From: Dipteris shenzhenensis
Lineage: Eukaryota > Polypodiophyta > Polypodiopsida > Gleicheniales
Reading direction: 5' to 3' (one strand)
DNA length: 64,000 bases
Assembly (NCBI GenBank): GCA_047967505.1
Contig: CM106540.1
The position numbers and the translations under genes are program-made. Below, one piece after another: positions 52,088-63,500 of this stretch; within the stretch, counting starts at the first letter, position 1, and every line of letters starts with the position of its first letter. The notes beneath the pieces were generated by a model. The model was not told the origin of the DNA. It saw only the letters and a program-made list of their open reading frames with translations, and made no database searches.

Positions 52088-55000
52088 ATGCTTGACCACA
52101 TCAAATGCGTTACACTCAATGTACAGGGTTTGTGTGATCATAGAAAGTGGAAACTTGTGTGGATGTATATCGGACAATTGCAGCTAGACATAGTGGCTTT
52201 GTAGGAACATAACCATCACATGTTTGTTGGTCACACATGACATTTTGATGGTTATGATATTTTCTATGTTAGGGAGCACTCTTTCTCTAGAGTGGCTTTT
52301 TTGGTGAGGCATGATCCTCAGCCCGTTGTGGCTCTCAATGATTGCCATGGTAGATGGATTATAATGCAATGCTTTTTTCAAGGACAAATATTTGAATTTG
52401 CATCGGTTTATGCCCCTCAATCTTCCAATGGTCGAGCATTGATTTGGGATGCCATGCACAATTATCCATGGAGACACTATGCATTCATCTGTGGTGATTT
52501 CAACAATGCTCCTCAACCGGGAGATAATACTTCGGGCCACACTCATATGTTGGCTTCTGAACAATAGGCATGGTCTGATTTTTGGGTTCAGTTGCGTTTG
52601 GTGGATCTATGGAGGGAATTACAGCCCCCACTCCTGGGCTATACCTTTCAACACAATGCTCAATCTTCCTATCAGGCACGCTTGGACAGATGGTATTAGA
52701 TTGATCCGTAGCATTGTGAGCCTTTACTTGTCAACTTTGGGTTGATCATGCCTTCACGTATTCTGATCATGCACCTTTTTGGTTGAGGCTCTCCATGCAT
52801 GATTTTCTTGATGATAGATTGCCTTGCAGAAGGCTTTTGTTGGTGAATAACAGTTATCGGGAACATGCTGATTTTAAAGCTATGGTCTTTGATGCCATTT
52901 AGCCTCTCTCCTCTCAGATGCTTTTTGATTTGGATTATGCATGGCAGGCTCGAATGCAAGCTGTGATTCGAGATTATGGTAAATCATTTATGCGAGCCAC
53001 ACGGGAGACTGTTGTGCATGCTAAACTCACTTGCCAGAATCTGGCTAAGCTTAGTCACCTTCGGCCTTTGTCTTCAGATGAAAGCATGCACTTATGTCAA
53101 GCCAAATTTTGACTCCAATCAAATGATCGAAGAAAACTTGCTAAATGGAAACCCGATCTTGACAAAAGGCTTTTTTGGATAAAGGCTGCTCTTCGAAGCA
53201 ATTTTTCAAAAGTTTGCATTGCAAACGATAGCACAAAAATCAGCAAGTTCAGAGCGAGATGAAGACCAAGAACCATGAGGCATTTGACCTTCCTTCTCCT
53301 GAGATTTTATCTGCACGTTAGCTTCTTTTACAGCATGTCCATCCAATTCTTTCTCAAGCTAAAGCTTTGGAACTGGAACTTCCCTTCACTGAGAAAGAAT
53401 TGCCAGATGTAGTTAAATTGTGTGGTAGATGGAAATCTCTAGGATGGGATGGCCTCATTGTTGAATTCTTTCTTGCTTTTTGGGATAGCCTCAAATCCCC
53501 TTTGTTGCAAATGGCTAATTCAGCTTGGGAATATCAACAAATACTCCTGTAAAAAGGGACTGGTAAAGCTCCTTCGTAAGAAGCATATTTTTGATTTTAT
53601 TACTGATTGGAGACCAATCACACTCATGCAAATCATTTACAAGATCATAGCTAAAATTCTTGTTGACCGTATCAAAGGATATCTACATGATGGGCTGCAT
53701 CCTTCTTAATATGGCTTTGTTCCTCGTAGGCATATCATGGACAATATTACCAATGCTTATGTTGGAATTGAATATGCCAAGTGCACACAGCAGGATGTTT
53801 TGCTGTTACAGATTGAAATTGCCAAATCTTTTGACACAATTCAATGGGAATTCATCTCGCAAACAATGCGATCCTTGGGCTTTGGAATAAAAATGCAATA
53901 GGTTATTTATTGGCTCTACAGGGATATCAATGTTGCTTGTATTCTTTCTGGAGACGTCTCTAAAGAATGGACTCTTCGTAGTTTGGTTTGTCAGAGCTAT
54001 CCCCTTAGTGCCTTACTGTATGCCATTGCTACTCATCCTATGCTACAATACATTGATTGGCTGTAGATTCTCTCCATGGTTTGGAACTGGATGGAAATCG
54101 CAGCATGGTTGCTCAGGCCTATGTTGATGATTCTTTCTTTACTGCAAGGAATACTTAGCTTGATCTTTCTGCTTTGATGCAAGCCCTTTTGGTTTATGGT
54201 TTAGCAACTGGCCTTCATGTTAACTTTCAAAAGTCTAAGCTGCTCCCATTGCATATTAAAGACTCGCACAGTCTCTTATGGCCAGGGGAGATCATCCCAA
54301 CCACTCAGTTAGTTCGACACCTTGGATATCCTTTGGGCTGGGGACTTACTCGTCGATAGCAAATTGATTGGGTTCTAATCAAGCTCAAGAAATAGCTTGA
54401 ATATTGGAAATTGGCAACCTAGCCTTTACATGTTCGTCTCTGAATAGTGCAGTCCATTCTTGTGGCGTACATTCAATTTTATTTGCCTTTGATCATGTTC
54501 ACCAAGGCAGATCTTGATTCCTTTATGTCTGTCAGTATGGAAATCTTTTGGCATTCCAAACATGGCAGAAAAAGTCTCAGACTGCTTTCGGTGCATCGAA
54601 TTTGTTCCCCTAAAATGCATGGAGGATTGAATATCACTAATATCTAGGTGCACATCCTAGCTCACAGAGGGAAAATGTTGCTGGAATTACTAAAAGGTGA
54701 TCAGCCCTGAGCTCTCATGATTCAATCTCTAGTCACACATATCAGTACTCCTGATTTTGGTTATTGGCAACCCACTCAGTGGGATTTCTTGTTTGGGTGC
54801 ATTGATGGCACTTTGCATGGCTTCCCTATGGTCTCCAACTTGCTTCTTGACTGGAAGCATATTCTATCCCACCTTGAATGGCATGGTCAACAATCTCTGA
54901 TGGGTAACTCTTTGTGGGCTGAAAGCATTCACTGGTCAAAAGTTTTCTAGCATCCACTTGCTTTATAGGAACCTCGTCGTTCCTACTTTAGTTCTTTTAA

Positions 55001-55600
55001 AGGGATCAATATTGTTGCTGATGTTATTCATGATGATGGCTCTATGCTTCCCTTTTCTCTGGTAGCCACACAGTATGGTTTGGGTTCTCATTAGCGTACT
55101 TTGTGGCATCAAATCACTTATATGCTTTCTCCTATGGTTCTGATTCCTTCTTTGGAACTCCAGGATTGATTAGAGGATTGGACTTTGAATTCCCTTGGGT
55201 CCTCCTCTCGTCCTTTGAGGCTATCTTAGATTACGGTGCCTACATTATACAAAATCCTTTTGCCTCAACCCTGGGTTTCAAAAAGGGGTAATTCTATTTG
55301 GCGAATGCATCGGCCAATTAGGTGGTGGAGAAAAAGACTGCGGTAACTTTGGGCTTCCAAGGTTCCACTTCGGCAACATGTTTTTTAATGGCGAGTGCTT
55401 CTGGGAATTTTTCCATTTGGACAGTTGCTGGCCCGTAGGCACATTGCTCTTGCTCTTTGTCATCAGTGTCTGATTTCTCAAGAGACTGTGCCTCATTTAT
55501 TTTGGCATTTCCCGTCTTCTTGACAGTTTCTGGATTCTCTTCGATAGAGCCTACGAGTGAGATTCGCGACTCTTCTCTTTGGGAATTTTTTTTGGCTCTT
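52088..55600 (+). pseudogene. LINE-2 ORF2: endonuclease, RT, zinc-binding domain
   Basis: ATG 52088. Endonuclease blocks CVTLNVQGL, EHNHH, YAPQSSNG, GDFNNAP and SDHAPF run to about 52800; a linker with ATRETVVHAKLTCQNL follows. RT has GWDGLIVEFF (53450), DWRPITLMQIIYKIIAK, FVPRRHIMDNI, SFDTIQWEFI and AYVDDSFF near 54120 (catalytic pair kept). The zinc-binding domain around 55320-55520 reads WRKRLR, LRQHVF and ETVPHLFWHF. At least fifteen stops or frame changes are scattered through it. Confidence 0.86.
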
Positions 55601-55829
55601 TGGTTTTCATCCACAGCGACCGGAGTTTCATCTTTTCTTTATTTGGGCTCGTTATTGGGCACTTTGGACTTTATGGATAGACCACAATTGTAAAGTCTTT
55701 AGTGATCCCAATTTTTCTTTATTTGCTTTTTTTAAGCGTTCTCTGCAGCAATCTTTCTTTGATTGCTTGTAGACTTGCCAGATAGATCAGGATGTATATT
55801 TGGCTTATACTGAGATCTTCAATTGATGT

Positions 55830-55908
55830 ATTTTCTAGCGCCTCTTTTCTGAGGTGACTATTCTTGTAATATAATCAATCAAAGATTTCACTTAAAAAAA
55901 AAAAAAAC
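55830..55908 (+). terminator. LINE-2 3' end and poly(A)
   Basis: TCTTGTAATATAATC, then AAAGATTTCACTTAAAA and an A run. A partial, diverged copy of this 3' UTR (ACTGAGATCTT ... TTCTTGTAAT) lies at about 56090-56150. Confidence 0.75.
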
Positions 55909-56370
55909 TGTGTGTGTGTGTGTGTCTTTAGACTATTCTCATTGTAAAAAAGTTTTCTTGATATAAATACAGTGGTTTTACCAAAAAACAAAAAGTGTGT
56001 GTGACTATTTTTGGATGTCACTTAGGCAATCACTCTACGATTGTCTATGTGTTTTTGACATATAGAGTTTAGTGTTTACTTGTCCTATACTGAGATCTTT
56101 TGATGTTGTAATTGCAAGTTGCCTCTTTGGGAGCTGCTTCTTGTAATGTGAATTTACATTAGGGGAGATTTCGGGTCTTGAAAGGGCCTCGTAAGGAATA
56201 GATTAGGAAAAGATTAGTCTCCCTAATACAATCCTATGTGTAAGGGTCATAAAGGATGACAAGGTGGTTTTAGAAGACTATACATGGTTTTGCCTTGCAT
56301 TTATGCTCAAGGATCCACCAAATGAAGAAGCAGGGCTATTTTATATCTCACGTGGTAGGGAGAAGTGTCA
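55909..56370. other. non-coding with (GT)n and a LINE 3'-UTR relic
   Basis: (GT)n at 55909-55925, a relic of LINE 3' UTR at 56090-56150, otherwise no feature. Confidence 0.55.
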
Positions 56371-56374
56371 CCAT

Positions 56375-56460
56375 TGGCTTGGTGGCCTAGTGGTCAAGGC
56401 TCTTGAATGATGTACAAGAGGTTGTGGGTTCCATTCCCTACAGGCGCGCCAGTCGCGTAT
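56375..56460 (+). mobile_element. tRNA-derived SINE core with pol III A and B boxes
   Basis: TGGCCTAGTGG (56383-56393) fits the A box and GGTTCCATTCC (56427-56437) fits the B box with one change; the distance is right for an internal pol III promoter. No acceptor stem closes around it, so it is a SINE head, not a tRNA gene. The body and 3' end could not be bounded. Confidence 0.6.
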
Positions 56461-56503
56461 TAAATTTTTGGTAGGTGGCTTGGGAGGGTGGCGGCAGGTT
56501 GTG

Positions 56504-56522
56504 CCATGTGGTAGCCACATGG
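56504..56522. repeat. perfect inverted repeat CCATGTGG-TAG-CCACATGG
   Basis: Eight-base arms and a 3-nt spacer, inside the probable SINE body or its flank. Confidence 0.85.
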
Positions 56523-56529
56523 GGCTACT

Positions 56530-58690
56530 CACTATTCTGGTCCTTACTGTGGGAAGCGAAGTGCCACATGTCACTCTCATGGGATTTCCTCCCTCCTCCC
56601 ACTTGCAAGGCCACTTGCCATGCATTAAATATCTTTTTTGGACCTTTGTAGGGGCAAATTTCAAATTTTTGGTGCTCAAGGACACGTGGAAGCACACACG
56701 CTTCTTCCTCCCATAACTTGGTGGTTTTCTCCTCAAAATCCATGGTTTTCTTTCAGCACAAACCATGGTTTTTCCAATTGAAACCACCTATTTCCTTTGG
56801 CATTTATTATGCACATGCCACCTCAACATGGCATTGCCCCACAAAAAGGAGCATTCCCATTGGTACACCTCAAATCCCTCACTAACCCCTTGAAATTAGG
56901 AAACACTAATTGGGGGCCCTTTGGAGACCCCAATTCTCCCCTAATGAATGGATTTCACCCCCAAAAAAAAGTGTGCAACTGTCGACTCACTTTCTTTCTC
57001 TTCTATGGATAGGGCAATCACTCAGTTGAGTAACATATAAAAGGCATGACACAACATTGGGGATGCATTTCATACACAAAAGAATAAGAAGCTAAAGATT
57101 GACATATTTGATAAGATTTTACCAAGGTGCACATGACATTGAAGTAGCTCCAATCACCTACATCCATCCACACACAAGACATCTTAGAACAACAACTTTT
57201 TATTGTAGGATTGCATGCTTCAATGCACTGCTCCACCTGTTATCGATGTCACAATATCAAATGCCAATACAAATTGGATCTTTAAGCATTAGTAAGAGGT
57301 ACTTCATGAGGCAACTTAGTGCTTGAGTCACCAATCCTCAAATGTTCAATAGTAAGCTCTCGTACCTAGAAGTCATTCATATATTTCAAGAGTCATAGAT
57401 GAATATCGACACGAATAGAAATGGAATTAAAAATTTATGGAAGATAAAATAATAAGTGTTTTATGAGCATAAGGGCATGGATTGCCTATATATGTGAATC
57501 CACAGAGTCTGAGTAATAAGGATAATCAATGTTTCAACATAACTAGGGAATCCATAAAATCTACATCATCCATATAAATTGGATAATATGTAGAATTCAT
57601 ATTAGCTAGATAATCCTAATCACCAAGTAAAAAGTACACTTGTTTGTTCTTGAGGTGATCCATAAATTATCAAATTTATCATTATAGTGCCACTACTATA
57701 TAAAAACAGTTAGTAGCACTGGATTTTACACAACTATTGAGGACAAATAATAAGTATCTTATGAATGTTTGATACTACCCATATATAAATGTTCAGTATT
57801 GCCCATATATGAGAATTGCAAAATTGGGTAAGCATGCGGCTACGCTTCTGCAACAAACCTATGCAGTAGGTTGTTGTTGCCTTTTGTTGCAGATTGTGTT
57901 TCTTTTTACGATTCGGTGAATACAATGCAGGTCCCAAAATACACATATATTCAAATATTATAGGAATTTAGACTCAATGAAATAGATAAAAGATTTTCAT
58001 GCATTGAAGGCATGATGATCACAATTGTGTACGCCCTTTATTTTAAAAAGTTGAGTTTGAGAACCATAGTATCCACAAAGAAGCTAGCTTGAAGAGGTTG
58101 AGCTATGTCAACAAGTTAAAGGACATGCTTGATGTTGAAATAGTTATCTCCTAATAGGCCTTTGTTACCTTTTGGTAAGTTAATGATACAAGTAAGTGAA
58201 TTAAAGAGTAAGATTGGTAATGATATGTCAAATCCATTGGCTTTGACATGATGTGCCTTTTCATATTTAAGAGAGGCAAAACGTCATAAACATCCCAAAA
58301 TCAAGGGCATATTTTAACCTCTTCAACCACCCTTATTTTCTAAAGGATGGGGATTATAATCATAAAACTCTATCACATCCACAAGGACACACGAGCATGT
58401 AGCATAACCATTATAAAAAATTGATAATCTGGACATGTCTATGTAACTATGCACATGTCAATGTCTCTATTATTTTGTGAGAGATCAGATGAAATCATGC
58501 CATGAATAAATGGAACATGTTTCATTAAGGGCACATGTGGAGAGCATTATGCCATCCCGAGAAATGAGTGTTATTTCTAACACATCCAATATGCAATATG
58601 ATGATGTTACAACTCATCACTCTAACCATGTGTATTTCCATTTGTTACAAATTTGCATGACACACATTAATGTGGCATATACCATACCTT
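56530..58690. other. non-coding, no gene
   Basis: AT-rich DNA with scattered short open frames lacking homology. Nothing recognisable. Confidence 0.6.

Positions 58691-58691
<1 letters not shown>

Positions 58692-58767
<76 letters not shown>
58692..58767. repeat. compound (GT)n(GA)n microsatellite
   Basis: About 11 GT units followed directly by about 26 GA units. Confidence 0.95.
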
Positions 58768-58770
<3 letters not shown>

Positions 58771-59473
58771 TGTGGTGTGTGTGGAGGAGAACTTAGCTAT
58801 GGCATCCCCTACTGCTACAGCATGCCTGTCTAGGGTTTCTAGCCCCTCTAGGAGCCCCCTCTAGGTCCCGATTGTGTTCGTGACTATCGTGCTTCACTCG
58901 TACTTGCTCTACGCCCTCGGTTTTGAGTTTGCGGCTCCCCTTGCAGTCTTATTTCCATCCATACTTGTATGGTTTTGCTCAGTATAGTCCCACACATGCT
59001 GTACAACCTATACAGTCTCTGCTGAAATGGGCCTTGTTGTTGATTGTCACTTTGCTTTCCTCCCGCAGGCTTTGCTGTTGGTCGCCTTTTTCCTCTGCTC
59101 TCCCATCTTGCTCTGCTGGTTGTCTCTTTCTTTATTCATGTTACTGCTTGCCTTTGCTCCCTCTTTTCTCTGCTATCCCTAATACACCCCCCGTCTTTGT
59201 TGACTCCAAGTAATACACGCACCATGGAAGCATATCCTCCTTGTAGCTATTTTCCTTCTTCTTCTTCGGGTTTGTTTCTATGAGGAGGTCATCCAACATC
59301 ATTTTCATATAGAACAAAAACATTCCAAAGTCTTTTGGGTATGCCATACATCCACATTAGGTGGATCTAAGTACAGAGTTTTGGGGCTAGATTTCATAAT
59401 GGGCTCTTAGTTGTGTTTGCACTACACTTAAGTAGGGAGAGAGTTCATTGAGCTTGACCTTCTCATTCTTCAT
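58768..59473. other. non-coding, no assigned feature
   Basis: Two overlapping short open frames (58923-59283) are Leu/Ser/Phe-rich and CT-driven; I see no family signature. Confidence 0.5.
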
Positions 59474-59646
59474 TCTCACATTAGTTGTCTAATCGAAATC
59501 TTTCATCTCACATTAGTGATCTAATCGAAATCTTTCATCTTACATTAGTTGACTAATCGAAATCTTTCAGTCTCACATTAGTTGTCTAATCGAAATCTTT
59601 TGTCTCACATTAGTTATCTAATCAAAATCTTTCGTCTCACATTATG
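59474..59646 (+). repeat. 32-bp tandem array, five and a half units
   Basis: Unit starts TCTCACATTAG at 59474, 59506, 59538, 59571, 59603 and a partial one at 59635. Every full unit holds ATTAG-N4-CTAAT, where the arms never change but the spacer does (TTGT, TGAT, TTGA, TTGT, TTAT). Confidence 0.93.
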
Positions 59647-59763
59647 GTCCTTGGTGTGTCAAAGGACACTATCTAGACACATACCTAAGAAAACATTGCC
59701 CAAGTAAACTTTGGAGAAGATTAACAACTCACTGGATTACACACAGATTATAGTGATTACATC

Positions 59764-61875
59764 TTAGAGGCTCCTTTCTTTTAGTTTACATCTCAAGGAC
59801 TCCTTTCCTTTAGGGGGCTGGGTCCACATTGCTTTGAGTAGGTCGACTTTTTGAGATCTTTGATTGTAGGCTTGGCCCTCCTTGCTCCTTTCCCGAATGG
59901 GGCTGGTTCCTTCCTTTAGGGGCCCGCCCCTCCCTTCATGTCGCTTCCTCTTTCCTTGATTTGAGCTTCCTGGTTGCAGGCTTGGCCCTTCTTGCTCCTT
60001 TCCTGAAGGGGGTTGGTTCATCCCTTCAGGATCCTTTTCTTCGTAGTAAGTCTCGGTCTTGTTGGCCTTCTTCAAATTGAGCTCCTTGTCTTTTGCATTT
60101 TTCGCCCAAATGGCAAATTGAGCTATAGCATCTACTTTCTCATCGTAGATAGCTGTAGGTGGGCAAGCACATTTGATCTGTCCATGACCTGGGCAATAGC
60201 AAATGGCATTCTCTACAGCTAGATCTTGCATGCACAAACACCCCAAAACAAAAAACGTGCACAGGGTGGTAGCATGCAGGCCATCGGATCATGCAATCAT
60301 CTATGATGGGGGTATGGCAAACCATGCATTTCGGACCTTGCTCCATAGCAAGATAGGCATCCAATTTAACTATTGGAGCTGTCAATACCACAATCTTGCT
60401 CTATACATGACGAAGTTGCTTTTTGATTCCTTCCTCCCTCATCCAAAGGCTGCAGATGTTCTCCTTCATCGCCTCCACCCTTTGCTCACTCTGTGCAACA
60501 GCTTCATTTGAATCCCTCAGCATTTGTTGAAGCTGCTTAAATTGCTCGAAAACATCAAAATGGGCCAAGGTTCCAAGACTTCTACTCTAGTTTGAAAATC
60601 TCTCAGGACGTGGGACTGCTTTTCAAAATTGTCGAAAGCCATGACAAGCTCATGCACAACCCTATCGTAATCTTGTTGCAGGGTCTTGTAGCTTAGTCTT
60701 TGAAATTCCAATAGCGTTTAAAAAAAAAACCCCTCATAGTGGCTAGTGGAACTTGCTTGATCGTGGCTGCTCTCTGCATCCTTTGTGACCTGGAGAGCTT
60801 CCTCGTTGTCTTCTCCACCCTAGATTCTCTCTACCCCATCCTTCCTGGCCTTCAAGCTCTCTCGCAGTTCCTGCATCACCTTTTTGGTTTTTGCATTCTG
60901 CCTTTTCATCTCCTCCATCATTTGGTCTTTTTCAATGTTCAATGCATTTTGCATGTTGTAGAGCCATTTGTAAAGACCCTCCTTTTCGGTTCTCTGGTCT
61001 TCAAGCTCCTTTTGCATCATTGCTAGCTCCTTATCTATGATGTCCCCATCAGCTCTCATTTCTTCAAGCCTATCTCGGAGCTCCTTGATGCACTTCTTTG
61101 CTTCTTCTCTTCTATGCCTTTGCATGTCGACCATTTTTACAGTAGCCTCAGCTTGCTCTCGTGCATGCAAGGCCCTCGCTTGTGCCTCCTCTACCTTAGC
61201 AGAAGCACCTTCCCTGAGAATTTTCTCTCAATTTTCTCAATTTGCGTTGCCTTTGCTGCATCATCGGTGGCTTTCTCTTATAGAAAAGTCACCTTTGGAG
61301 ACATCTTCTTATCGTATTGCTCAAAAATCCCTTTGAGGGTAGATGCCATCAGGTGAATTGCAACTCTAGCGGACTGAGATGACCATTGGGATTTACCATC
61401 CACACAATTCTTCAGGTTGGTTATCACGCTCTTGGAGATCACCCTTGAGAAAGATACATCACGTCCTTTTAGTTGCTCTACTACTACTTGAACCTGATAG
61501 AACTTCATGGTTCCTCTCGTATTAGGAAAGAAGTGAATGGTCTTCTTCAGCACATCTTGGAGGTCTGTTGGCAAGCTAGAAAGCTTAACTCCAACATCTT
61601 TACTAATTGCCTCCAAGAATGCCTAGTGCATTTCTAATCACTCTTTTAGTGATGGTAATCTTCTGATCTTGACAGACTAGTTGCCCCTCCTTCACGTTCA
61701 CCTCCTGTACCAACTTCGTGAAGTTTTTGAGAGCATCCAAATTGGTCTTTTGAAGAGTGAGAGAGGAGATCCCATATGTCACAATTTCAAGATCAGGGGA
61801 GGAGAGGCTCTCGCACTGTGTTGCAGAGGGAGAGGAAAGATTAAGTGAGGAGCTCCCGGACTGTGCAGGGTCCAT
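59764..61875 (-). pseudogene. coiled-coil protein with Cys-rich domain, decayed
   Basis: Minus-strand coding from ATG 61875 (MDPAQSGSS) in successive frames: an N-terminal helical domain (LDALKNFTKLVQEVN; VVEQLKGRDVSFSRVISKSVITNL) to 61278, a long coiled coil (61170-60820, with EEAKKCIKELRDRLEEMRA and QKELEDQRTEKEGLYKW), a second helical piece (60711-60517), a Cys/His cluster (60391-60140) and a charged tail (60246-59764). One frame of the Cys cluster has spacing C-x2-C-x14-C-x-H-x2-H-x2-C-x10-C-x2-C, as in RING-H2 fingers; the neighbouring frame gives a different Cys pattern. The N-terminal domain recalls 'putative plant transposon protein' ORFs. The family is not recognised with certainty, and at least four frame breaks are present. 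Confidence 0.5.
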
Positions 61876-62059
61876 TACGAGAGGGGATAGAAGTTGCAGG
61901 AAGAGTGCAAGGGAGATAAAAATGGTCGAGAGGGATAGAAGATGAAACAGTGAAGGAAATGGAATAGTGGAGTCTTAAGTTTGTAGTTTGAGTGCAAGGG
62001 AGAAAGAAACAGTCGAGAGGGATAGAAGATGAAGCAATTAAGTTTGTAGCTCGACTACA

Positions 62060-63110
62060 CTATCAAGGTGAGAGCCACCATGGTGGTTAGCCTGAATTTT
62101 GATTAAATCAAGAAGGCAGTACTACCTTGCATGGAAAGGAGTGATTGTAGGTGGTGGCATCTAAGATTCCCAGCCATGTTTGTGGTGGCGGCTAAGACCC
62201 AACCATCGGGCTTGCAGTTACCAGCCACTACAGTGGCCCGCAATTACTCACCTTCTAGTTGTGCCACCACCGGGCTTGCATGCATGATTACTATGAGTGT
62301 AATATATTACTAGTCACCGGGCTTGCATGGTCAGGAGAGTACTAGAGTGCATAGTAATGAGTGATTAGAGTTGATTAGGATTCATGATTTACTTTCGTGG
62401 GAATTACTGCCCGGTGGTGGTGGCTCTCATCAGCCACATCTGTTGTGGCTACGATTCCATTGGGCTGGCAGTTAATTACCAGCCACCATCGTAGTGACCT
62501 GCTCACCCACCACCGAGCTTAAGCATGCATGATCACTACGAGTACAATAAAAAGTACTAGTCACCAGGCTTGCATGCTCACTAGAGTACTAGAGTGCTTG
62601 GTAATGAGTGATTAGACGTGATTAGGCTTCATGATTTAGTTTTGTGGGAATTACTTCCTGGTGGTGGTGGTTCTCATCAGCCACATCTATTGTAGCTACA
62701 ATTCCACCAGGCTGGCAGTTGATTACCAGCCATCGCAGTGGCCTACTCACCACCACTAGGCTTAAGCATGCATGATAACTACTACGAGTGCAGTAAAAAT
62801 TACTAGCCACCACTGGGCTTGCATGATCAATAGAGCTTTAATGATTGATTAGAGGTGATTAGGCTTCATGAATTATTGCCTGACAGTGGTGGCTCTTATC
62901 AGCCACATCTACCGTAGCTAAGATTCCACCAGGCTGGCAGTTATTTACCAGCCATCGGAGTGGCATACTCACCCACCACATGGTGTCTGCTTCATGATTA
63001 TCGACCCATTTGGGGTGGCGCCTAAGATTCCATCGTGGTGGCCTGCAACTAATATGGATGGAACCCTGGGCTCCAACCACCACGGTGGCTCGAACTTTAT
63101 AATATATAAG
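62060..63110 (+). repeat. satellite-like tandem array, about 222-247 bp units
   Basis: CAGCCACATCT anchors successive units at 62431, 62678 and 62900; a degenerate earlier unit lies at about 62080-62330. Units share GGCTGGCAGTT, CCAGCCA, GGCTTGCATG, GAGTGATTAGA and TTCATGA words and GTGGTGG/CCACCAC inverted words. Confidence 0.88.
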
Positions 63111-63278
63111 ATCCATGGCATTTGGCATTTTACTACATTGCTCTTATTCAGCCCTTCTCCACATGTTCTGCTACTTTGCTCCACTCCCCTCCTCTAGCTC
63201 TTTTCCGCCCCTGCTCTACTTTGCTCCACGCTCCCTTCTCTTGCCCTCGATGCACTATTATCTGCCTTCTCATATAAG

Positions 63279-63500
63279 GTGATTGCATTGCACTCACCTA
63301 GAGTAGAAATGCTGGCACTAGTGGAGACCCTTCGTTCTCACAGCCGATTCCCCCCATATCTGCATGTCACCACCTTAGATGACATGCTCACCTTTGGCCT
63401 CTTTATGGATGTGTTGTATGGGTTCCCTCTAGATGTTGACGAAGGCCTTAATATTTTCACAGCAGAGTACTCTCGACTTGTTGGGGGGGCCGTAATCTAA
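63279..63500 (+). other. short open frame of unknown status
   Basis: 73 codons (ALVETLRSHSRFPPYL, FGLFMDVLYGFPLDVDEGL) with balanced composition, unlike the low-complexity frames around it. It could be an exon of an unannotated gene or chance. No family recognised. Confidence 0.25.

Larger units (their letters stand above)
50337..55908 (+). mobile_element. LINE-2, L1-type non-LTR element with poly(A)
   Basis: Full-length layout: 5' UTR with GTAC cluster, ORF1 (50812-52043), 44-nt gap, ORF2 (52088-about 55600), 3' UTR and poly(A) at 55895-55907. It begins immediately after the A-rich tail of the ORF1-only element. No clear target duplication was found, partly because both sides are low-complexity. 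Many stops and frameshifts make it inactive. Confidence 0.9.

Noticed and set aside
56371-56460. Possible tRNA gene
   Set aside because: A and B boxes are present, but no acceptor stem or complete cloverleaf can be closed; a SINE head fits better.
59474-59646. CRISPR-like array
   Set aside because: Plant DNA, 32-bp units without unique spacers, no cas genes; a simple tandem repeat.
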